Of a DNA stretch of 64,000 nt, positions 48,542 through 56,618 are shown piece by piece. A program made the translations under genes and the position numbers. The notes under the pieces are model-generated. The model did no database searches and was not told the DNA's origin. It worked only from the letters and a program-made list of their open reading frames with translations. The stretch's first letter is position 1, and every line of letters begins with the position of its first letter. Source of the stretch: Candidatus Accumulibacter sp. 66-26 (GTDB lineage: Bacteria; Pseudomonadota; Gammaproteobacteria; Burkholderiales; Rhodocyclaceae); assembly GCA_001897745.1 (NCBI GenBank), contig MKUH01000019.1:1-64000 (forward strand). Reading direction: 5' to 3'.

Positions 48542-48889
48542 TTAGTTGGAATCCGACGCGGCTATTTCCGCCGGAGTGAGCAACCAGACGCGGTAAACCG
48601 CGCCCGAGGCATCGGTGAGATAACGAACGCGAACCGACTCCTGAATGGACATCGGCATCACGATAAGGTTTTGCGGACTGCGGAACTGCGCCGTCGGCGA
48701 CAGCGGCAACTCCTTGCCGTCGATCGACACGAAACCGTTGGCCGGCGGCAGCATCAGCCCCTTCTTCGCCGCCGCCGGCAGGGGCCGGGCGATGGTGATG
48801 ACAGGCATGACCGGTTCCGGCGCAGGCGACTGCACCGCAGAGCTGATGACGCTGCTGACGATGGCGGAAACGACGGTCGGGACTGGCAT
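48542..48889 (-). CDS. Small hypothetical protein upstream of miaB, possibly leaderless
   Basis: The 115-residue frame starts [20 protein letters not shown], a mildly hydrophobic N-terminus, and has a region [20 protein letters not shown] that looks structured. I recognise no family. There is no ribosome site. Instead a perfect TATAAT lies six bases before the ATG, so a leaderless mRNA is possible. It ends 16 bases before miaB. Confidence 0.6.
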   Translation of the reverse strand: MPVPTVVSAIVSSVISSAVQSPAPEPVMPVITIARPLPAAAKKGLMLPPANGFVSIDGKELPLSPTAQFRSPQNLIVMPMSIQESVRVRYLTDASGAVYRVWLLTPAEIAASDSN

Positions 48890-48946
48890 GGGGGCATTAT
48901 AGACAAGCTTGCCCGCAGGCGACAGCCTCGATTTTCCGCGCGGCGC

Positions 48947-48976
48947 TTGACCCGGCCGCGCGCGCAACCTTATAAT
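48947..48976 (+). promoter_or_regulatory. Sigma-70 promoter of tRNA-Met
   Basis: TTGACC (48947-48952) and TATAAT (48971-48976) are 18 bases apart. The -10 ends 14 bases before the tRNA, a normal distance for a stable-RNA start. Confidence 0.85.
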
Positions 48977-48990
48977 CTCGCGCCCAACTT

Positions 48991-49067
48991 GGTGATGTAG
49001 CTCAGACGGTTAGAGCGATGGATTCATAACCCATAGGTCGGCAGTTCGATTCTGCCCATCACCACCA
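48991..49067 (+). tRNA. tRNA-Met (anticodon CAT)
   Basis: The 77-base gene folds with acceptor GGTGATG / CATCACC, anticodon loop TTCATAA, T-loop GTTCGATTC and encoded CCA. A paired first base (G1-C72) argues for the elongator form rather than the initiator. It has its own promoter and terminator. Confidence 0.96.
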
Positions 49068-49073
49068 GGATTC

Positions 49074-49101
49074 AAAGGCCCGCAGCGATGCGGGCCTTTT
49101 T
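49074..49101 (+). terminator. Terminator of tRNA-Met
   Basis: AAAGGCCCGCA / TGCGGGCCTTT (11 pairs, GCGA loop) ends in TTTTT, seven bases after the tRNA. It is symmetric enough to work in both directions. Confidence 0.93.
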
Positions 49102-49139
49102 CGTTCACCGCGCGTTCCGCGCTGCCCGGGCGCCCGAAA

Positions 49140-49592
49140 CTAGGCCTGCGCGCTCCGGCGCAGCAGGTGCACGACGGTGAAGTGCAGCACCGTCTCGCCG
49201 CGCTGGTTGACGGCCTGGTACTTGAGGCGGGCGACGCCGCGGTCGGGTTTCGACGCGGACGGGCGCGCCTCCAGCACTTCGACTTCGCTGTGCAGGGTAT
49301 CGCCGGGGCGCACCGGCGCCAGCCAGCGCAACTCGTCGATCCCCGGCGAGCCGAGGCTGGCCTCGGCGAACACGCCGGTCTGGATGAACAGCCGGAAGCA
49401 CACGGCGAGGCTCTGGAAGCCGCTGGCGATCAGGCCCCCGTACGGCGACCTTTCGGCCGCACCGGTGTCGAGGTGGAAGGATTGCGGATCGTAGCGCCAG
49501 GCGAAGTCGATGATCTCCGCCTCGGTCAGGGTCAGACCGCCGGTGACGAAGCGGAAGCCCGCTTCGAGGTCGTCAAGATAGAGTGCCTGCAT
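49140..49592 (-). CDS. MaoC-like hotdog-fold dehydratase
   Basis: The 150-residue protein has the MaoC hotdog pattern (DLEAGFRFVTGGLTLTEAEI, FAWRYDPQSFHLD with the conserved Asp/His, SPYGGLIASG). Relatives hydrate enoyl-CoA in fatty-acid or polyhydroxyalkanoate metabolism. The ATG at 49592 begins the family-like sequence; the in-frame extension upstream is GC-rich read-through. It stands alone between a tRNA terminator and a divergent envelope gene, and the 189-base gap after it (49593-49781) shows nothing definite. Confidence 0.87.
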   Translation of the reverse strand: MQALYLDDLEAGFRFVTGGLTLTEAEIIDFAWRYDPQSFHLDTGAAERSPYGGLIASGFQSLAVCFRLFIQTGVFAEASLGSPGIDELRWLAPVRPGDTLHSEVEVLEARPSASKPDRGVARLKYQAVNQRGETVLHFTVVHLLRRSAQA

Positions 49593-49781
49593 GTTCGTCG
49601 ATCGCTCCAAGAATTGGCCGATGCGCCGGCGCGCCCCGTCCGGCCGGATACGGCGCGAAGCGACGCACGCAGCGCAGACGGCGCGGCTTACAACCTGAAA
49701 CACTTGATTACGAAGGGGCAACCCCTTTCCGGCGCGGCGTTGCTAAGCTGAGTCCGTACCCAACCCCGCCTGGAAAACATC

Positions 49782-50189
49782 ATGAAAACCACCTTCCGCA
49801 ACTTTCTCGCCCTCGTCCCGCTGACGCTCGGTCTGCTCGCGGCGCCGGCGGCGCAGGCCGGCGACGCGATCATCGGCGGCATGATCGGCGGCGGCGCCGG
49901 CGCCATGATCGGACAGCACGTCGGCGGACGCGACGGCGCCGTCATCGGCGGCGCCCTCGGCGCCGCGACCGGCGTCTATATCGCCAACGATGCGCCGCGC
50001 TACCGCTCGCCGCCCCCGCCGCCCGCCTACGCTTACGGCTACGGGCCGCGCGTGATCGTCGCCCCGCCGCCGCAGCCGGTGTATTACGTTCCCGCCGGAC
50101 GCGGCTGGCGCGGCCACGACTATCGTCACCACCACCATCATCACGATCGCCACTACGACCGGCATTACGACCGGCACGGCCGCCGCTGA
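49782..50189 (+). CDS. Glycine-zipper, His-rich secreted protein
   Basis: The 135-residue protein has a signal peptide (cleavage after AQA near 26), a glycine zipper (IIGGMIGGGAGAMIGQHVGG) and a Pro/Tyr-rich stretch. A His/Asp/Arg-rich tail (HHHHHHDRHYDRHYDRHG) may bind metal ions. The middle region YGPRVIVAPPPQPVYYVP resembles the protein at 40,045, so both may belong to one envelope family. The role is unknown. Confidence 0.8.
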   Translation: MKTTFRNFLALVPLTLGLLAAPAAQAGDAIIGGMIGGGAGAMIGQHVGGRDGAVIGGALGAATGVYIANDAPRYRSPPPPPAYAYGYGPRVIVAPPPQPVYYVPAGRGWRGHDYRHHHHHHDRHYDRHYDRHGRR

Positions 50190-50208
50190 AGCGCCGCGCC
50201 GGGCGCGC

Positions 50209-50334
50209 TCAGCCGGGACCGCCCGGCGCGCCGCCCAGGGTGTCGAGCCAGACCAGCAGGCGGGCGCCGCCGACGATCAGCGCGATCAGCACGGCGGCGC
50301 CGAGCGCCTTGACCCACATCGGCAGATTCTTCAA
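50209..50334 (-). CDS. Putative 41-residue single-span membrane protein, TTG start
   Basis: A TTG at 50334, preceded by GAGG five bases upstream, opens a frame of 41 residues: KNLPMWVKAL, then AAVLIALIVGGARLLVWL as a membrane span, then a Gly/Pro tail. It begins one base after the stop of the preceding gene, suggesting coupling. An ATG at 50319 would give 36 residues. I do not recognise a family. Confidence 0.45.
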   Translation of the reverse strand: MKNLPMWVKALGAAVLIALIVGGARLLVWLDTLGGAPGGPG

Positions 50335-50335
50335 T

Positions 50336-50695
50336 TCATCCTCGCTTCCATTCGGCAACCAGTCCCCGGCGCCCGCGCTTGAGCAGCTTGGCGAGCACGC
50401 GCTCCGCCTCGCGCCTCGCGCCGCACGCCTTTTCGGGGAAGGCGTTGCAGGCCGCCCAGCGGCCCTCGGGCGTGCGCAGCACGGCGACCGGGCGGCCGCC
50501 GTCGATATCGCACAGGATACAGTCCTGCGCGCGCGCCGCCTCTCCGTTCCCCTCATTCCAGGTCGCGGCGACGAGATCGGTCGCCTCGTCGCGCGGCACG
50601 CCGAGCAGGACGAGCGCGTCGATCGGCGAGTCGCATTCGTCGCGGACGATCGCCGGGAAATAGGCGACGGCGGGAAGATCGGAGGCAATCGGCAT
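50336..50695 (-). CDS. Hypothetical protein, 119 residues
   Basis: The frame starts MPIASDLPAVAYFPAIVRDE and contains a CILCDIDGGRPVAVL segment with paired cysteines and a basic C-terminus (LLKRGRRGLVAEWKRG). I recognise no family. It is followed directly by the small membrane-protein frame and lies divergent from the UbiH-like gene. Codon use resembles its neighbours, so it is probably real. Confidence 0.6.
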   Translation of the reverse strand: MPIASDLPAVAYFPAIVRDECDSPIDALVLLGVPRDEATDLVAATWNEGNGEAARAQDCILCDIDGGRPVAVLRTPEGRWAACNAFPEKACGARREAERVLAKLLKRGRRGLVAEWKRG

Positions 50696-50778
50696 GGCTG
50701 GCGCTTTCTAGCATGCGCCGCCGAGCTTGTAAAACGCCGAGCCGGCAGGGCACAATCCCCCCTTCACGGAGTTTTCCC

Positions 50779-51939
50779 ATGCAATTTGATGTCGCCATCG
50801 TCGGCGGCGGCCTCGCCGGCCTCTCGCTGGCCTGCGCGCTGCGCGATACCCGCCTCAGAATCGCCCTCATCGAAAATCACGCGCCGACCCGGCCGGCCGG
50901 CTGGGACGCCCGCGTCTACGCGATCAGCCCGGCCAACGCCGACTTCCTGCGCAAGATCGGAGCCTGGAAGCACCTCGACGCCGGACGCATCGCGCCGATC
51001 CACGCCATGCAGGTGCACGGCGACGCCGGCGCGCGCCTCGACTTCTCCGCCTACGAAACCGGCGTCGACGAACTCGGCTGGATTCTCGAATCCTCGCTGA
51101 TGGCCTGCGAGCTGTGGGAAAACGTCAAGCGCCAGGGCAACCTGACGCTGCTCTGCCCGGCCGCGCCGCAAGCCCTCGACCTGCGCGCCGACGCCGCCGT
51201 GCTGACGCTCGCCGACGGCCGCACGCTGTCGGCCCGGTTGCTGGTCGGCGCCGACGGACGCGACTCCTGGGTGCGCGGCGCAGCCGGGCTGAGCGCGCAC
51301 AACACGCCCTACGGCGAGATGGGCGTCGTCGCCAATTTCGCCTGCGCCAGGCCGCATCGCGGCATCGCCCGCCAGTGGTTCCGCCGGGACGGCGTACTCG
51401 CCTGGCTGCCTCTTTCCGGCGACCGGATTTCCATCGTCTGGTCGGCGCCCGACGCGCTCGCCGCCGAACTTCTCGCACTGCCCGCCGACGAACTGTGCCG
51501 GCGCGTCGCCGCGGCAGGCGGCGACGAACTCGGCGCGCTCGAACTGCTGACGCCGGCCGCCGCCTTTCCGCTGCGCCTCATGCGCGTACCGCGCACCGTC
51601 GCGCCGCGCCTGGCGCTGGTCGGCGACGCCGCGCACGGCATCCATCCGCTCTCGGGACACGGCATCAACCTCGGCTACCAGGATGCGAAAGCGCTCGCCG
51701 AACTGCTCGCCGCCGCGCCGGCCTGGCAGGACATCGGCGACGAGCGCCTGCTGCGCCGCTACCAGCGCGCACGGCGCGAGGAAACCGTGCTCATGCAGAC
51801 CGCCACGCACACGCTGCGCCGCATGTTCCGCGAGGACCTGCCCGGCCTCGGGCCGCTGCGCAACTTCGGAATGAACCTGACCAACCGCTTGCCGGTCGTA
51901 AAGAACCTGCTCGTGCGCTACGCGCTCGGCGCCATTTGA
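50779..51939 (+). CDS. UbiH/UbiI/COQ6-family FAD monooxygenase
   Basis: The 386-residue flavoprotein has the N-terminal GGGLAGLSLACALR dinucleotide fold, the middle DG motif LLVGADGRDSWVR and the C-terminal LVGDAAHGIHPLSGHGINLG that binds FAD. It is likely to hydroxylate the ubiquinone ring; which ring position cannot be read here. GGAG lies about seven bases before the ATG at 50779. A DsbC-type gene follows after 14 bases and may be co-transcribed. Confidence 0.9.
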   Translation: MQFDVAIVGGGLAGLSLACALRDTRLRIALIENHAPTRPAGWDARVYAISPANADFLRKIGAWKHLDAGRIAPIHAMQVHGDAGARLDFSAYETGVDELGWILESSLMACELWENVKRQGNLTLLCPAAPQALDLRADAAVLTLADGRTLSARLLVGADGRDSWVRGAAGLSAHNTPYGEMGVVANFACARPHRGIARQWFRRDGVLAWLPLSGDRISIVWSAPDALAAELLALPADELCRRVAAAGGDELGALELLTPAAAFPLRLMRVPRTVAPRLALVGDAAHGIHPLSGHGINLGYQDAKALAELLAAAPAWQDIGDERLLRRYQRARREETVLMQTATHTLRRMFREDLPGLGPLRNFGMNLTNRLPVVKNLLVRYALGAI

Positions 51940-51953
51940 CCTCGGAGAACCAC

Positions 51954-52682
51954 ATGCTCAAGAAACTGCTGCCGCGCACCACCGGCGCCCTCGCACTGGC
52001 CCTGGCCGCGACCCTCAGCCTGCCGACCGCGGCCGACGAGGCGAGCGTCCGCAAGGCGGTCGAAGCCAAGCTCGGCGGCAAGGTCGACAGCGTCGTCAAG
52101 GCCGGCTACCTCGGCCTTTACGAAATCTACGCCGACGGCCAGATCCTCTACACCGACGACAAGGTCTCGGCGCTGATGATCGGCACGCTGATCGACGGCA
52201 AGACGATGAAGAACGTGACCAGCGAGCGCATGCAGAAGCTGACCGCGATCAAGTTCTCCGATCTGCCGCTCGAACTCGCGGTGAAGCAGGTGCGCGGCGA
52301 CGGCAAGCGCGTCTTCGCCACCTTCGAGGACCCGAACTGCGGCTACTGCAAGAAGCTGGCGAAGGACATCGCCAAGCTCGACAACGTCACCATCTACACC
52401 TTCCTCTACCCGATCCTCTCGCCTGACTCGCTCGAGAAGTCGAAGCAGATCTGGTGCGCCTCCGACAAGGCCAAGGCGTGGAACGACTGGATGGTCGACG
52501 GCAAGACGCCGGGCGGCAAGAGCGACTGCGACACGACGGCCGTGCAGAAGACCGTCGAGACCGGACGCAAGCTGGCGATCAACGGCACGCCGACGATCTT
52601 CTTCGCCGACGGCGAGCGCATTCCGGGCGCCGTGCCGGTCGCCAAGATCGAGCAGAAGCTGGCGCAGACGGCGGCCCGCTGA
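51954..52682 (+). CDS. dsbC: DsbC-type thiol:disulfide interchange protein
   Basis: The 242-residue periplasmic protein has a signal peptide (cleavage after TAADE region, about 27), a dimerisation domain and a thioredoxin fold with CGYC at 129-132. A cis-proline (NGTPTIFF) lies near the end. DsbC isomerises wrong disulfides. Two extra cysteines (IWCAS, KSDCD) are also family features. A strong terminator follows. Confidence 0.93.
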   Translation: MLKKLLPRTTGALALALAATLSLPTAADEASVRKAVEAKLGGKVDSVVKAGYLGLYEIYADGQILYTDDKVSALMIGTLIDGKTMKNVTSERMQKLTAIKFSDLPLELAVKQVRGDGKRVFATFEDPNCGYCKKLAKDIAKLDNVTIYTFLYPILSPDSLEKSKQIWCASDKAKAWNDWMVDGKTPGGKSDCDTTAVQKTVETGRKLAINGTPTIFFADGERIPGAVPVAKIEQKLAQTAAR

Positions 52683-52701
52683 AACGGCGGCAACTGCAAA
52701 A

Positions 52702-52727
52702 AAAAACGGGGCGCAAGCCCCGTTTTT
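52702..52727 (+). terminator. Terminator after dsbC
   Basis: AAAAACGGGGC / GCCCCGTTTTT (11 pairs, GCAA loop) ends in a U-run. It may also stop the converging yceI operon. Confidence 0.93.
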
Positions 52728-52763
52728 CGTTGACGCGCGTCCCGCCGCGGCGGGTGCGGCGAT

Positions 52764-53333
52764 TTACATCTGGATCGCTTCGACGCCGATCGTCAGCGTC
52801 ACTTCGTCGCTCACGTAGGGCGCGTTCTTGCCCATGTTGAAGTCGGTGCGCTTGACCTTGGCCACCGCGTTGGCGCCCAGCGCCGGCTTCTTCAGCATCG
52901 GGTGCGGCATGGTCTGGAAGGAGGTCAGCGTCAGCGTCACCGGCTTGGTGATACCCTTCATCGTCAGGTTACCCTCGACCGCGACCGGCTTGTCGCCGTC
53001 GAACTTCACCGCCGTCGACTTGTAGGTGATGGTCGGATACTGCTCCGTCGCGAAGAAGTCCTCGCCCTGGATGTGCTGGTTGAACAGCGCGTAGCCGGTA
53101 TCGACCGACTTGGCGTCGATCACGATATCGACCGAACCGGTCTTCGCCGCGCGGTCGAAGACGACGGTGCCCGTCGTCTTGTTGAAGCGCTGCAGCTGGT
53201 TCGAGAAGCCGAGGTGGTTGTACTCGAAGCGCGGATAAGTATGCGTGCCGTCGATCGTGTAGGTTTCCGGCGCGGCGAAGGCGGGCGCGGCGAAAGCGGC
53301 GGCGAGGGCGATAAGGGCGAGATGCTTTTTCAT
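52764..53333 (-). CDS. YceI-family periplasmic lipocalin-like protein (downstream copy)
   Basis: The 189-residue protein has a signal peptide (cleavage after AFA, 20) and a YceI domain starting YTIDGTHTYPRFEYNHLGFS. YceI proteins bind isoprenoid or quinone-like lipids and are induced by base stress. It is the third gene of a cytochrome b561-YceI-YceI operon. AGGAG precedes the ATG. The two copies are related but clearly different. Confidence 0.93.
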   Translation of the reverse strand: MKKHLALIALAAAFAAPAFAAPETYTIDGTHTYPRFEYNHLGFSNQLQRFNKTTGTVVFDRAAKTGSVDIVIDAKSVDTGYALFNQHIQGEDFFATEQYPTITYKSTAVKFDGDKPVAVEGNLTMKGITKPVTLTLTSFQTMPHPMLKKPALGANAVAKVKRTDFNMGKNAPYVSDEVTLTIGVEAIQM

Positions 53334-53357
53334 GCGGTTTCTCCTGAGGGGGTGGGG

Positions 53358-53960
53358 TTACTTGCGTGCGGCTGCAACTACGTGGAACTTGATCTGGACT
53401 TCGTTGGCGACGGCCGAGGTGTCGGACCAGGCGCCGTCGCCGATCGCGAAGTCGAGGCGCTTGAGCGTGAAATAGCCGTCGAAGATGCCGTTGCCGCCGT
53501 CCTGGCGGAAGGTGAAGGGCGCCTTCACGTCCTGTACCTTGCCCTTGATCGTCAGCTTGCCGGCGGCCTCGTAGCGGTCGCCGCCGAGCGCCTTGACCGA
53601 GGTCGAGACGAAGCTGGCCTGCGGATGCTCCTTGACGTTGAACCACGCCTTGCCGACCACTTCGTCGTTGGCATCCTTCGAGCCGGCGTCGATGCTGGCC
53701 ATGTCGAGGTCGAGACGGGCGCTGCCCTGCGTCGGCTTGGCCGGATCGAAGGCGAGAGTCGTCGCGAACTTGCGGAACTTGCCGTCGACGGCGACGCCCA
53801 TCTGCTTGGAGACGAAGGTCAGCGTGCTCTTCTCGGCCTGCACTTGGCCGAACTCGACAGCGGTTGCGCTGCCGGCGGCGCCCAGGCAGACGGCGGCGAG
53901 GGCGGCGGAGAGAAGCGTTCTGGAGCGAGTGGAACGCGTGGCGGGATGGCGCTTGAACAT
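53358..53960 (-). CDS. YceI-family periplasmic lipocalin-like protein (upstream copy)
   Basis: The 200-residue protein has a signal peptide (cleavage after ATA near 34) and a YceI domain (AEKSTLTFVSKQMGVAVDGK, later KAPFTFRQDGGNGIFDGYFT). It follows the cytochrome b561 gene by 12 bases and precedes the second yceI by 24. The shared operon suggests that the two lipid-binding proteins and the cytochrome act together in periplasmic lipid or quinone redox work. Confidence 0.93.
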   Translation of the reverse strand: MFKRHPATRSTRSRTLLSAALAAVCLGAAGSATAVEFGQVQAEKSTLTFVSKQMGVAVDGKFRKFATTLAFDPAKPTQGSARLDLDMASIDAGSKDANDEVVGKAWFNVKEHPQASFVSTSVKALGGDRYEAAGKLTIKGKVQDVKAPFTFRQDGGNGIFDGYFTLKRLDFAIGDGAWSDTSAVANEVQIKFHVVAAARK

Positions 53961-53972
53961 GGTCGTTTCCTT

Positions 53973-54518
53973 TCAGCGATTCTTTTCGAGGAGGGGCAGC
54001 ATGCGGGTCAGGGTGTCGTCGCGATCGACGACGTGGTGCTTCAGCGCCGCGGCGACGTGCGCCGCGAGCAGCGCGGCGAAGCCGTAGTTGAGCCAGACAT
54101 GGACGGTCTGCAGCAGGTCGCCGAGCTCGGCGTTCTTGGCGAGCAGGTCGGGCAGCGGCAGCACGCCGAACCACACGGTCTGGAAGCCCTTGGCCGAACT
54201 CATCAGCCAGCCGGAGAGCGGGATCGCGATCATCAGCAGGTAGAGCAGGTGGTGCAGGCCGTGCGCGGCGATCTCCTGCCAGCGCGGCAGGCCGGCCACC
54301 AGGGGCGGCGGCCGGTGGCCGGCACGCCAGGCGAGGCGCAGGAAGACTAGCAGGAAGGCGGCGACGCCGGCCCACTTGTGCCAGGAATAGATCTTCAGCT
54401 TGAAGGGCGAGAGCTTCAGTCCGGTCATGTAGAGGCCGACGCCGAAGGTGCCGATCAGGAGCAGGGCCATCAGCCAGTGCAGGCCGATCGCGGTTCGCGT
54501 GTAGCGTTTGGGAGTCAT
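53973..54518 (-). CDS. Cytochrome b561-family membrane protein
   Basis: The 181-residue protein has four membrane spans with the family's heme-ligand histidines: TAIGLHWLMAL, KIYSWHKWAGV, AAHGLHHLLYL and ALLAAHVAAALKHH. It should move electrons between quinol and a periplasmic partner. It heads the b561-YceI-YceI operon. The ribosome site is weak. Confidence 0.92.
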   Translation of the reverse strand: MTPKRYTRTAIGLHWLMALLLIGTFGVGLYMTGLKLSPFKLKIYSWHKWAGVAAFLLVFLRLAWRAGHRPPPLVAGLPRWQEIAAHGLHHLLYLLMIAIPLSGWLMSSAKGFQTVWFGVLPLPDLLAKNAELGDLLQTVHVWLNYGFAALLAAHVAAALKHHVVDRDDTLTRMLPLLEKNR

Positions 54519-54580
54519 CGGTTTTCTTTCGTTTTATGAGCGGACGGGCGACAGCGCCGAATAATCTTTTGGCATGGCAA

Positions 54581-55453
54581 TCAGTCCGGGCGCGCGCCGA
54601 AAAGTTCCTGCGCAACGCACGCCAGCGGGCGCGGCGGATGCCCGACGAGCGCGGCGAAATCGTTGGAGACGCGGGCGAACTTGCCGGCCGCGACGGCCGC
54701 GTACATGCCGGCCAGCGCGCTCGCCAGCCAGTCCGGCAAGCCGTGGCCGGCGAGCGCGGCGGCGTAGTCGTCCGCGCCGACCGGCTCGTAGCGCAGCGCC
54801 CGGCCGCTGGCCTGCGCGGCAGCGGCCGCCACCTGGTGATAGTCGTGCAGCGCCTGCCCGGTCAGTTCGTAGACGTCCTTGGCCAGGCAGGGTGCGGCGG
54901 CGGCGGCGGCGATCGCCTCGGCAAGCTCATCGCGCGAAACGAAGCTGGCCTTGCCGGCGCCGGCCGGCAGGCTGAAACGGCCGGTGCGCAGCGCGTCGCC
55001 GAGTGCCATCGGCAGAAAATCGGCGTACAGCGTATTGCGCAGCAGGGTGACCTTCAGCCCGCTGGCCGCCAGATCGGCCTCGGTGGCGCGATGCACGGCG
55101 GCGAACTCGGCCGGCGAATCGGCGGCCACGTCGAGGAAGCTGGTGTAGAGGATGTGCCTGACGCCGGCCGCGCGCGCCGCGCCGATCGCGTTGCGATGCT
55201 GCGCGATGCGCTGTTCGCGCGGCCCGTCGGTGGACACCAGCACCAGCTTGTCGACGCCGGCGAAAGCGGCGGCAAGCTGCGCCGGCCGGTCGAAGTCGGC
55301 CGGCCGCACGCTGATGCCGCGCGCGGCCAGATCGGCCGCCTTGCCGGCGTCGCGCACGCCGGCGGCGATGCCGGCGGTGCTGCCGAAGCGGGTGATCAGG
55401 TGTTCGACGATGCGCCGGCCGAGCTGGCCATTGGCGCCGGTGACGAGAATCAT
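54581..55453 (-). CDS. NmrA-type NAD(P)-binding oxidoreductase
   Basis: The 290-residue protein has the N-terminal dinucleotide motif TGANGQLG (5-12) and the SDR/NmrA pattern (GVRHILYTSFLD). It is close to QorB-type quinone oxidoreductases. It likely reduces a quinone with NADPH or acts as a redox sensor. It is divergent from a LysR-family gene across 103 bases, the usual setting for LysR control. Confidence 0.88.
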   Translation of the reverse strand: MILVTGANGQLGRRIVEHLITRFGSTAGIAAGVRDAGKAADLAARGISVRPADFDRPAQLAAAFAGVDKLVLVSTDGPREQRIAQHRNAIGAARAAGVRHILYTSFLDVAADSPAEFAAVHRATEADLAASGLKVTLLRNTLYADFLPMALGDALRTGRFSLPAGAGKASFVSRDELAEAIAAAAAAPCLAKDVYELTGQALHDYHQVAAAAAQASGRALRYEPVGADDYAAALAGHGLPDWLASALAGMYAAVAAGKFARVSNDFAALVGHPPRPLACVAQELFGARPD

Positions 55454-55536
55454 GGTTCGTTCCTGCCGGTGACGTTTGCGATGGACGTACTGTAGTCCGC
55501 TCGTCTGATGTTAAATAGGCGACAATTGACAATTGC

Positions 55537-55557
55537 TTGTTGCCAAAGGAGCAACAA
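55537..55557 (+). promoter_or_regulatory. Inverted repeat that places the LysR gene's ribosome site in a loop
   Basis: TTGTTGC and GCAACAA are perfect 7-base arms around CAAAGGA, which is the ribosome-binding site. The right arm ends on the A of the ATG. It could be an autoregulatory operator, an RNA hairpin, or both. Just upstream lies the direct repeat GACAATT GACAATT (55521-55534). Confidence 0.5.
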
Positions 55558-56459
55558 TGGACCGCCTCGACACCATGCACACCTTCGTCCGCGTCGCCGA
55601 ACTCGGCAGCTTCTCGGAAGCCGCGCGCCAGATGGACGTCGCGCGCTCGGTGGTGACGCGCCAGATCGCCGCGCTCGAAGCGCGCCTCGGCAGCAAGCTG
55701 ATCGCGCGCAGCACGCGCAGTCTGGCGCTCACCTCGGCGGGCAGCGCCTACCTTGAAAAATGCCGCGAGATTCTCAACCTCGTCGAGGCCGCGGACGGCG
55801 TCGCCGCGCAGGAGCACCAGGCGCCGCGCGGCCTGCTGCGCGTCAGCGTGCCGCTCAGCTTCGGCCTGCGCCACCTGGCGCCGCTGCTCACCGACTTCAG
55901 CGTCACCTACCCCGAAGTCACCGTCGACCTCGACTTCACCGACCGCCGCGTCAAGCTGATCGAGGAAGGCCTCGACATGGCGATCCGCATCACCGCCCAG
56001 CTCGACCCGCTCGACGTGGCGCGGCGCATCGGCTTCAGCCGCCTCGTCGTCGTCGCGTCGCCGGACTACCTGCGCCGGCACGGCGAGCCGACCCACCCGG
56101 CGCAGCTCGCCGACCACCAGTGCCTGGTCTACCTGCCATCGCAGCAGGCCGGCTGGACCTTCCTGATCGACGGGCAGGCGCAGCGCTTCCCGGTCGCCGG
56201 GCGCCTGCGCGCGAACAACGGCGACGCCATCCTCGACGCCTCCTGCCGCGGTCTCGGCATCTCCTGCCAGCCGACCTTCATCGCCGCGCCGGCGCTCGAA
56301 GCCGGCCGCGTCAAGGCCATCCTCACCGCCTACCGGATGCCCGAACTCGGCATCCACGCCCTGCTGCCCGGCAACCGCTACGTGCCGCACCGCGTACGCG
56401 TGCTGATCGACTACCTGGCCGAACGCATCGGCGCCCGCCCCTACTGGGAGGGCGACTAG
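55557..56459 (+). CDS. LysR-family transcriptional regulator
   Basis: The 300-residue regulator has a winged helix at residues 1-60 (MDRLDTMHTFVRVAELGSFS) and a LysR substrate-binding domain (GLLRVSVPLSFGLRHLAPLL). AAAGGAG is the ribosome site. It most likely controls itself and the divergent NmrA-type oxidoreductase. Relatives in this branch often sense quinones or toxic aromatics; the effector here is unknown. Confidence 0.92.
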   Translation: MDRLDTMHTFVRVAELGSFSEAARQMDVARSVVTRQIAALEARLGSKLIARSTRSLALTSAGSAYLEKCREILNLVEAADGVAAQEHQAPRGLLRVSVPLSFGLRHLAPLLTDFSVTYPEVTVDLDFTDRRVKLIEEGLDMAIRITAQLDPLDVARRIGFSRLVVVASPDYLRRHGEPTHPAQLADHQCLVYLPSQQAGWTFLIDGQAQRFPVAGRLRANNGDAILDASCRGLGISCQPTFIAAPALEAGRVKAILTAYRMPELGIHALLPGNRYVPHRVRVLIDYLAERIGARPYWEGD

Positions 56460-56618
56460 GCTCCAACCCCCTCTTGGCGGACGCCCGCCGGAGGTGCACA
56501 ACGCAACGCGGAGAAGGCGCCGGAAAACGACGCGCGCGAAACGGATGCGCCGCCGCCCCGAACCGCGAGCGAACGGCGCTGTCTCTCGAAGGAGCCCCCC
56601 ACGCGGCAAGGAGCGCGC

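Noticed and set aside
55521-55534. GACAATT direct repeat upstream of the LysR gene as a further copy of the Crp-family operator
   Set aside because: The half-site matches, but there is no inverted AATTGTC partner at the right spacing, so it does not form the palindrome.
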